This document shows, piece by piece, positions 56,823 to 64,000 of a stretch of DNA of 64,000 nucleotides. The translations under genes and the position numbers were made by a program. The notes beneath the pieces are model-generated. The model was not told the DNA's origin. It did not search any database and was given only the letters and a program-made list of their open reading frames with translations. Every line of letters begins with the position of its first letter. The first letter of the stretch is position 1. Source of the stretch: Mallotus nudiflorus (lineage: Eukaryota > Streptophyta > Magnoliopsida > Malpighiales > Euphorbiaceae); NCBI GenBank assembly GCA_947683625.1, contig CANTUR010000420.1, positions 124,001 to 188,000 on the forward strand, given 5' to 3'.

Positions 56823-57357
56823 GGTCTAATTTAATTCTGAGAAAGTGTCGGAGAATTGCTTCAGGATATGACAATCGCCAGGATGGAGACAGTAACACTC
56901 TATCTAATCTCTCTTTAATGCTACTCCTTTACCGCGTGAACTTAGGCCCTGAAAGACAAGAGTTGATCATATTTTGAATTTTCCTACAGCTAGCCATCGG
57001 GATATGACTACTTCCAAATTTCTCTTTTTTCCAAATATGCATTAAAATCACCAATTAGCATCCACGGTGAATTAAATGCACTATGCAAAGAAAGAAGGTC
57101 TTGCCACAAACTTTCTCGTGAATTAGATGCAGGGTTATCATAGAATGCTGTACATAATGTCAAGAATTCATTAAAAATCATACAGAAATGGACAAACTGA
57201 GTGCTAGATTTGATAATATAAATAGTAACTTGTTTATCATCCTAAAGCACCCAAATGCCGCCTGTAAAACCCCTGGCATCTTCTCTGAACGAATTAGTGA
57301 ACTGTAATTTCTTGATGATACAATCTGCTTGTTGCCCACTTATTCTAAAAGTTAACA
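56823..57357 (-). pseudogene. Endonuclease N-terminal part of the LINE
   Basis: On the minus strand: SGQQADCIIKKLQFTNSF, ARGFTGGIWVL (the G-G-I/L-W motif), then SPWMLIGDFN near 57060 (P-W-x-x-x-G-D-F-N) and SWRLSYPEAILRHF up to the LTR insertion. These match the apurinic-type endonuclease of L1 ORF2. The protein should start farther upstream, so the LINE is 5'-truncated at about 57357. Confidence 0.87.
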
Positions 57358-58585
57358 AGCGGGGAAATAGAATTGAAGAGGAATTATTCCTCTCATTTCC
57401 TATATATAAGGTGAAATATTTTATATCCCATTTTAGGATATAAAATATTTCAACTTCAAAATATGTTATAATTTAAAGTCCTATTTCCTTTTTAAATATT
57501 TCTCATTTCCTTTCCTTTACTAATTAATTTTAAATTATTAAACACAACAAAATCTACAGATTTTATTCCCTTCCCTTCCCCTCCCTTCTTTTCCTTTTAA
57601 AAAAACTTTCCCTTCCCTTTTCTTTATAGTTATCATGCATAGTGTAACAGTACACAATAAAAATCTTTCAATAACTAAGTTAATGTGATTACATATACTA
57701 CGATTCAAATCCATAATGTTTGAAACCAAAATAGCACTCTATCCATTGATTCCAATAGTTATTGGTGACATTATAATTTTTTAACAAATTATTAAATTTT
57801 GTCAAAAAATAATATTGATGGAAAAATAACTAGATCAACTTTTTTAGTATAAATCACTGATATTTAGAGCCCACTAGACTCTGACTAATCCAGTTAAATT
57901 TGTATGGCATTATAATGACGGTCAATGTTTTTTAACAACTTATTTAACATTATATATATACTAAAATTTGAATCAGATATTTAATTTAAATGAAATTAAA
58001 TTCCTGCCACCCGACCAACTTTATCAACTAATAAAAGTTTTTTAGACTATTTAAAGGAAAAACTATCATGTGCCTTTTAATATTCGTCCTTTTAATCATT
58101 ACGATATTTTATTATAAGGTTATTCAATTAATAATTCTTATTATCATCAAATTATATCAACTTTTTTCTTATTTTGGAACATGGGTTTCATTATAAAAAC
58201 ACCAACTAAAAAAAAATTTATATTTCCAAAACTATATATTTATTAATTTATAAGATCATAGTTTCAAATCCTTAAAAATTAAATTCATATTTTTATTAAA
58301 ATTTCCTATTACAAGAGTGGTCTAACCACAATTTTTCCCTAAAAATATCATAAAATATAGAGTGTAAATTTTGTAAAATTACCTACACCTAATTTGAAAA
58401 AAAAAAAAAAAAAAGACTTTCCCTTATTATCGGATTGATAGAATATCCCTAAAAATTAACTATAACTGAGATTTTTTTTTTTAATTTCGTTTTAGTCCAA
58501 TTGCTAGCCACTAGCGACCAACTCCTCTGTCCCCCACTCACCTATCTATTGTAGCAACCGAGTAACTGATACAGAGAAAAGAAAA
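57358..58585. other. AT-rich region upstream of the UGT pseudogene
   Basis: No gene seen. It includes a 17-bp perfect palindromic stem (57412-57452), a C/T-rich tract (57568-57623, CCCTTCCCTTCC-type) and a poly-A run near 58398-58415. The original UGT promoter would lie at its right end; no clear TATA box could be assigned. Confidence 0.55.
57412..57452. repeat. Perfect 17-bp hairpin with 7-base loop
   Basis: TGAAATATTTTATATCC at 57412-57428 is followed by CATTTTA and by its exact reverse complement at 57436-57452. It sits at the 5' edge of the LINE. It may be a MITE remnant or chance AT-rich palindrome. Confidence 0.85.
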
Positions 58586-59700
58586 ATGGTCACATCGGGT
58601 TCTCTTGTTCATGTCCTGCTTATTTCTTTCCCTGGTCAAGACCATGTCAATCCTTTACTTAGGCTTGGCAAACGTCTTGCTTCAAAGGGTCGGTTTGTCA
58701 CTTTTGCTGCACCTGAAATCATTGGAAAACAAATGAGAAATGAAAGCAACATCACCACCCATGAGTCTATATCTGTTGGTGGTGGCTTTATCCGATTCGA
58801 GTTCTTCCAAGAAGAATTGGAAGAAAATGATCATAGACGCAATGATCTCGAGCAGTATATTGCCCTGCTTGAGCTTGTTGGCAAACAAGTGATTCCTGAG
58901 ATGGTTAAAAGAAACTCAGAGGAAGGCAGGCCAATTTCATGCTTAATCAATAACCCTTTGATTCCTTGGGTTTCTGATGTAGCTGAGGATCTTGGTCTTC
59001 CTTCAGCAGTGCTTTGGATTCAAACTTGTGCCTGTTTTTCTGCTTATTATCATTATTATCATAACCTTGTCCGTTTTCCTAGTGAAGAAAATCCTGAAAT
59101 AGATGTTTAATTGCCTTTTATGCCTGTTATAAAATGTGATGAAGTCCCTAGTTTCTTGCACCCTACTACTCCTTTCTCCTTCCATTCTAGGTCAGTTCAA
59201 GAACCTTGAGAAACCTTTGTGTATCTTAATGTAAACATTTCAAGAATTAGAGCATGATGTAATAGAGTACTAAACATTGTAACCTTAATTTCTTGGGGAC
59301 TATTGAGACCTCCTCCTAAAGGTTCCAGTTTCGAACATGAGAAGCCGGTGGTTTTGCCTGATGGATTCTTGGAAACAGCAGGAGATAGGGGCAAAGTAGT
59401 GCAATGGAGTCTACAAGAAAAAGTGTTCCCTGATCCTTCAATTGCTTGCTTCGTTTCACATTGTGGGTGGAACTCAAAAATGGAAGCACTGTCCTTTCGG
59501 CTTCCCGGTGGTTTGTTTCCCTCAATGGGGTGATCAAGTGACAGATGCTAAGTACTTAGCTGATGTGTTTAATGTTGGTGTCAGACTGTGCCATGGAGAA
59601 ATGAGGTGGAGAAATGCCTGCTTGAGGCCACCCAAGGACCTAAGGCCGAGGAGATGAAGAAGTTAAATGTTCAAACAACTAAAAGAAGTTTCTAAAGTTT
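58586..59700 (+). pseudogene. UDP-glycosyltransferase pseudogene, UGT84-like
   Basis: The ATG at 58586 starts a 174-codon frame: VHVLLISFPGQDHVNPLLRL, LGKRLASKGRFVTFAAPE, IRFEFFQEELEENDHRR, VIPEMVKRN, SCLINNPLIPWVSDVAEDLG, YYHYYHNLVRFPSE. A stop comes at about 59108. The conserved sequence then continues in other frames (VPSFLHPTTPF; TFQELEHDVIEY), with stops near 59205-59285. About 85 residues of the middle are missing before PPPKGSSFEHEKPVVLPDGF. The sugar-donor PSPG box is partly kept: VQWSLQEKVFPDPSIACFVS, HCGWNSKMEAL, FPQWGDQVTDAKYLADVF. Several frame changes follow to about 59700. Family members glucosylate small acids such as hydroxycinnamates or limonoids. This copy cannot be functional. 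The start His usually found in FPGQGH is kept, one residue after an Asp for Gly change. Confidence 0.93.
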
Positions 59701-59760
59701 ACGTAAGAATGTTCAATGAATTTTAATTTAATGGCACCAAGTTTCTTTGAATTCAAATTT

Positions 59761-60289
59761 TAGGGAAAATAAAAAAAAATTCACGATTTTTAGTGCTTAT
59801 GGCAAATTCAACACATTTTTTTAATTTTGGTAATATTATTCACTAAATTTTTAATTTTTACAATTCAAAACACCATTAAACTCTTTGATAAAAATTAATA
59901 GACGTAACAATTAAAGTTATTTTTAATTTTTTAAATGGGATCCATGTAAAATCTAATGGATAAAATGGTGCACGTTAAGATTTAAAAACACACAATTTTA
60001 AGTGGTTCTATCTATCTATTTATTTTCGGAATTGAGTCATTTAAAATGGTGTATTTTGAAATTTTAGAGTCTCATAAAACACACTATTTTGTACATTGAA
60101 TCCTACATGGGTCTCACATAGAGAATTAAAAATAATTTCAATTAATAAGTCAGTTTAATTTTAGAAGAAAGTTTACCGATGCTTGGAATTGCAATAATTA
60201 GAAAGTTAGTGAATAATATTGCCAAAATTACAAGATATGTTGAATTTGCCAAGCGCTAAAGGTGGTAAAATTTTTTGTAGTTTACCCTA
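59761..60289. mobile_element. Foldback MITE just downstream of the UGT pseudogene
   Basis: It begins TAGGGAAAAT and ends with the complementary GTTTACCCTA. Inner words also mirror each other: GGCAAATTCAACACAT (59802) against ATGTTGAATTTGCC (60236), and GGTAATATTATTCACTAA against TTAGTGAATAATATTGCC. Arms extend at least 120 bp, total 529 bp. A target duplication could not be fixed. No coding capacity. Confidence 0.85.
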
Positions 60290-61060
60290 AATTATATATA
60301 TATATTAATTAATAAAAATCAAATAAAATATTTTATTTAATAATTTTCTATTTAACAATATCATGAGATATAAAATTTAAATTATATCAATAATTCATAG
60401 AATTAATTTGTATTTCATTTGAAAGGAGAGAATTATCTTTTATCATGTAATTTGTCAATATTAATAATATGATCTCTTTATTAATAAAGATACAATTAAA
60501 GGAATTGATTTAAATCTATATATATTTTCAGTTAATTATGTTATAATTATATTTTAAAAAAACATAATAGCTATTTTAACATAAATAATAATTATATTTT
60601 TTTTATTAATAGGGAAATTATACATAAGCTGTACTTCTTCTAAAGTTTCAAAAAGCCTTGTGTTCTAACTAATCTTGGAATGCATTATTCCACTTTTGGC
60701 CGCCATATTCTTCTACATACTCCTATATTCTATGGTTATTGCTTGATATTTATTTGTGTAAAATAGAAATTAAAAAAAAAAAAATTTGTTTGCTGTTTTT
60801 CATTTTTAGCTTCATCATGGACGTCCATGGCATAAGAAGACAAGAGAAGGCCAATTTCATTTTTTTTTTTGGTTTTTAATTATTCAATAATAGACTTGAT
60901 GGAAAGGGGTAAGCTAACAACTCCCGTTAACATTGATAAATGATAGTTGTGGAGATTCAAATTTGAGAAATTTACATTTTTTATAAATGAGAATATCAAT
61001 TAAATTATTTTTTATTGGTTAAGTTTTAATTTTTTTTTGAGAGATTTTTGTATTTAAAAA
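60290..61060. other. AT-rich spacer
   Basis: No gene or bounded repeat was recognised. Several A and T homopolymers are present. Confidence 0.55.
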
Positions 61061-61400
61061 AAAGGAATAAGTATGAAAAAAGTACCTTGTGGTTAGACAC
61101 TTTTTTATTTAGAGGGTTGTGATATTTTTCGTAACATTTAAAGATCTGTGGTTTCATTTTACTTGTATTTTAATACTAAAGTCAGTAATTTTTTTACAAT
61201 ATCTAAATAGTTATATTGATGGTAAATCATATGTAAAACATTTATATTAAAGTTTTATTACAAAATAGTGACGATATTGGTTGATAGTATTTAAGTGTTA
61301 GAAAAATAAACCACACGCTTCTTAATGTCATGAAAAAAACCATAGGTCTTTTAAGTGAAAATATGTCTAACCACAAGGTACTTTTTTGTACTTATCCTTT
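61061..61400. mobile_element. Foldback MITE, 340 bp
   Basis: It starts AAAGGAATAAGTATGAAAAA and ends TTTTTTGTACTTATCCTTT; AAGTACCTTGTGGTTAGACA (about 61079) is mirrored by TGTCTAACCACAAGGTACTT (about 61364). Further matches (TGTGGTTT against AAACCACA) continue inward, so the arms are about 100 bp. It is flanked by A-runs on both sides. Element F begins 11 bp to the right. Confidence 0.88.
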
Positions 61401-61410
61401 AAAAAAAACA

Positions 61411-62477
61411 TGTTGACCTTACCAAGTAATCAATCTTGATTTTGATCTTAACAAACTTAATTTTGAGCGACTGTTGTGTTTCTTTCAAGTGTTTATAAGT
61501 TAGGAGTAATTTGGAAATCAACATAATGATGGACTATCAAAGAAAAATCATTATGGGAAATCATCACAAGTACTATCTCGACCGAACTCATCATAGGGAC
61601 TAAATTGTACAAAAAAAGTGCAATTCTTGTTATAGTTCCGATCGAGACCAATGAAGATAAAATTTTTCATAAAACTCAAGAGATGACAGAAATAATCCCG
61701 ATCTAATGTCTCGACTGGGACACTGCTCGGGACATGGTAGTTCCAATCGGGACATTGATATCCTGACCGAGACTAAAGCATAATTTCAAATGCAATAGCT
61801 TGTAACAACTATGTAATACTCGTCCTGACTGGGACTGATGATATCTTAATTTAGACCTGACAAATTGTAGCTCAAAAGTATAAATTTCATTCAAATGAAC
61901 TTTGTTTTTGTTGGAAACAAAATTATTGCTTCCAACATCTATACTTGAATTGCTTTCCCATTTTCTTAATCCCAGAAAATAGAAGAATAAGAATTTATAT
62001 TCTAACACTCACCAACTCTCACAAGAGTATACAATAATAAAATGAATTTTGAAAGAGTTTAGAGAGCTTAATTGATTGCTTGAAAGTATAGAATGAATAA
62101 ACAAGTTTATTAACTTCAAAAAAATCTTTAGAAGTCATATTCTAAAAGAAATTGGTTTAAGTGTTGTCCATCGAAACACTTGAAATTTGATTTTTGAGTG
62201 AGCTTTGAAAACTTTAGTTATGAGGTTGTAAGAGTGAGCCATAAAACTCTTTTATTTCAATCTTATGAATAAGATTGTGGGTGATTGAAAATCCTAACTT
62301 TAGGGATAAGTTAGGTGGAGACGTAGGATTGTTGTTGAATCTGAACTCCTTAAATCATTGTGTTCTTCATTCTTCCTTCTCAACATTCATTTAATTCTTG
62401 TTTAATTCCTTAAAATCATTTTTTTATTTTACTAAAACCCTCATTAGCCTTACTCACCCCCCCCTAAGGCTCTTTCA
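61411..62477 (+). repeat. 5' LTR of element F
   Basis: Starts TGTTGACCTTACC, ends GCTCTTTCA, with the same C-run (CACCCCCCCCTAAGG) near the end as both LTRs of element E. Length 1067 bp. Confidence 0.92.
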
Positions 62478-62529
62478 ATTAGTATAAGAGCTTGAAATCT
62501 AGGAACTTCATTACTACAATACAAGATCA

Positions 62530-64000
62530 TGGGGGAGTGAATCATAAAACATTTCTTCACTTAGACCATTCTTTGATGGTAATGACTATCCTTATTGGAA
62601 ATTTAAGATGGAGTTATACCTTGATTGTGATTCCATCAAACTTTAGGATATTGTCCTAAAAGGTTGGGAACCACCTACAACTACCATTGATGGTATGGTA
62701 ACTACTCTTGTAAGAAGCCAATGGAATAATGAACAAAAGGAGGAAAATCATAAAAATAAAAAAGACTATGATCACTCTAGTCTCTTACATGATAAGAGAA
62801 GAAGGAGGAAAGCTTCAATATTGCATGTTAGCCAAGGAAATGTGGGAGACCTTAGAAAATCATTATGAAGGCAATGTGCAAGTTAGAAGCAAGAAGGTTC
62901 AACTTTACATTTATGAATATGAACTCTTTAAGATGAAGCCTCAAGAGTCAATCACGAAAATGAAAAATTGACTCAATGCTCTTCTCACAACCTTTAAGAA
63001 ACTTAGTAAACATTTCAGCAAGGAAGAGGTAAATATAAGATTCTAAGAATCCTACCTAAGAAGGATTGGGAATCTCGAGTTACTTTAATTAAGGAAGCTT
63101 AAGACCTCTTAAATCTCTTAACCGATGTGCTTATTGGAAATCTCATAACACATAAGCTTGTAATCAAACAAAGAGGTAAAAAGCAAAAAGAGAAGGAAGA
63201 GAAGAAAAAAAGCATAACACTAAAAGCTCTGTAATAATATAGTAAAGAAGAAAGCATTAAAGATTCTAGTGATAAAGATGGTGATATTGTCATGCTCACT
63301 AGGAACTTCAAAAAGTTTTTGAGAAAGAAAAATTTATCAAGAGGAAGGCACTCTAATAAGAAGTTTAAAGGAGATGGTAAGAAGAGAACCAAAGAAGTTA
63401 CTTGTTATGAATGTAAGAAATCAAGATACATTTGAAGTGAGTGCCCCAAATTCAAATTCAAAAACAAGGGAGCAAAGGATAGGAAGAAGGCCTTCAAAAC
63501 TACTTAGGATGACTCCTCCAAATCCAAAGAGGATGAGAAGCAACAAAAAGTGGCCAATCTTTGTTTCATGGCTCTTGAATATGAAAATGAGGTACCATAT
63601 ACTTCTAAGTCCTCTTGTGATGATTATTGTGATTATGATGAATATGATGATGATGTAGAGAGCTTTATTATGAAGAAACTTTTGCTTAAATACACAAGGT
63701 TATTATCTAAGAAGAAACATTATAAGCATAAGTTAGCTAGCTTAAATAAAGAATTTGAAAGTTTTAAAAATGATTTTGCTAAACTTGTTGAATCAAATGA
63801 AAAACTTGTTAGTAATGCAAAATCTTTTAATTCCTTAGATGACCAACTCAAGAAAGCAAGTGATGAAAATAATAGGCTTTCTAAGGAGGTCTTAGAATTA
63901 AAGAATTTCATTATCAAATTGAAGAGAGGAAAAGAAACTTTGGATAGTCTTCTTGATTCTCAAAAATTTCATAGAGATACCTAAGGAATTGGATATAAAA
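62530..64000 (+). pseudogene. Gag of element F (partial, frameshifted)
   Basis: The start region reads ATGGGGGAGTGA: one extra G compared with E's ATGGGGAGTGAA, giving an immediate stop. Later pieces keep long frames: LAKEMWETLENHYEGNVQVR (62729-62971), then a zinc-knuckle remnant (CYECKKSRYI, 63400), then MALEYENEVPYTSKSSCDDY and YDEYDDDVESFIMKKLLLKY (63550-63984). The tail is coiled-coil-like (LVESNEKLVSNAKSFNSLDD, KKASDENNRLSKEVLELKNF). It is better preserved than the same part of E. Confidence 0.87.

Larger units (their letters stand above)
50334..57357 (-). mobile_element. L1-type LINE, 5'-truncated, interrupted by two LTR insertions
   Basis: Read on the minus strand: endonuclease (57357-56823, continued 56424-56240), the linker to RT (56223-55613), RT (53058-52450 and on), thumb and zinc-knuckle region, then an RNase H domain (50900-50343). 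A T-run at 50334-50345 is the poly-A tail of the element. ORF1 and the start of the endonuclease are missing. A solo Tat LTR (56430-56822) and element H (53059-55612) interrupt it. A C-terminal RNase H is characteristic of many plant L1 elements. Target duplications of the LINE itself were not found. The halves flanking H may not come from one copy. Confidence 0.88.
61411..64000 (+). mobile_element. Sirevirus-like copia element F (5' part; continues past the window)
   Basis: The 5' LTR is 61411-62477, related to the LTRs of element E. The primer site is degraded (TAGTATAAGAGC, 62480-62491). The gag region that follows matches that of E segment by segment. Protease, integrase and RT would lie beyond the right edge. 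Confidence 0.9.

Noticed and set aside
57412..57452. Hairpin as a microRNA precursor
   Set aside because: The stem is only 17 bp and almost all A/T, too short for a plant miRNA duplex with flanking stem.
1..64000. tRNA, rRNA or organellar insertions
   Set aside because: No tRNA-like arms with A and B boxes, ribosomal RNA or plastid/mitochondrial gene text was recognised by eye; the only tRNA-related text is the primer-binding sites.

Overview
The window looks like repeat-dense nuclear DNA from a flowering plant, most likely a eudicot. It is AT-rich, has no bacterial-style gene packing, and nearly everything recognisable is a plant LTR retrotransposon, a plant L1-type LINE or a foldback MITE. 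No intact host gene, tRNA, rRNA or CRISPR array was seen. The only host-derived gene is a broken UDP-glycosyltransferase (UGT84-like) at 58586-59700.

Layout. 1-8460: a minus-strand Ty3/gypsy element of the Tat type (gag, protease, RT, RNase H, integrase, an antisense gene, then 107-bp tandem repeats); its 5' LTR is at 8087-8460 and its other LTR lies off the left edge. 9166-15345: a complete, fairly young minus-strand copia element with near-identical LTRs and an ATATT target duplication; about 350 bp of its RT is inverted in place. 15663-16135: a foldback MITE beside a TA microsatellite. 16962 to about 48660: one old minus-strand copia element (called D here) blown apart by insertions. A Sirevirus-like copia (E, plus strand, 17360-27413) sits in its LTR. 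A 2.1-kb solo LTR (C1, 28783-30862) and a 14.4-kb gag-only Ogre/Tat-like element (B, 30990-45439) sit in its RT. A second copy of the 2.1-kb LTR (C2, 32031-34109) sits inside B's left LTR. About 50334-57357: a minus-strand L1-type LINE interrupted by a solo Tat LTR (56430-56822, perfect GGTCT duplication) and by a short two-LTR element (H, 53059-55612). 58586-59700: the UGT pseudogene, followed by two foldback MITEs (59761-60289 and 61061-61400). 61411-64000: the 5' LTR and gag of a second Sirevirus-like element (F), running off the right edge.

How it fits together. The elements are not cooperating genes; they are a layered record of insertions. Order within the 31-kb cluster: D first, then E, C1 and B independently into D, then C2 into B. 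Target-site duplications and reading-frame continuity across junctions support most layers. Recurrent themes are long tandem-repeat arrays in the 3' non-coding parts of Tat-type elements, loss of pol in some of them, inversions or inverted duplications inside copia coding regions, and stop codons plus lost catalytic aspartates. Calls rest on reading the sequence by eye and on family knowledge; no database search was made.
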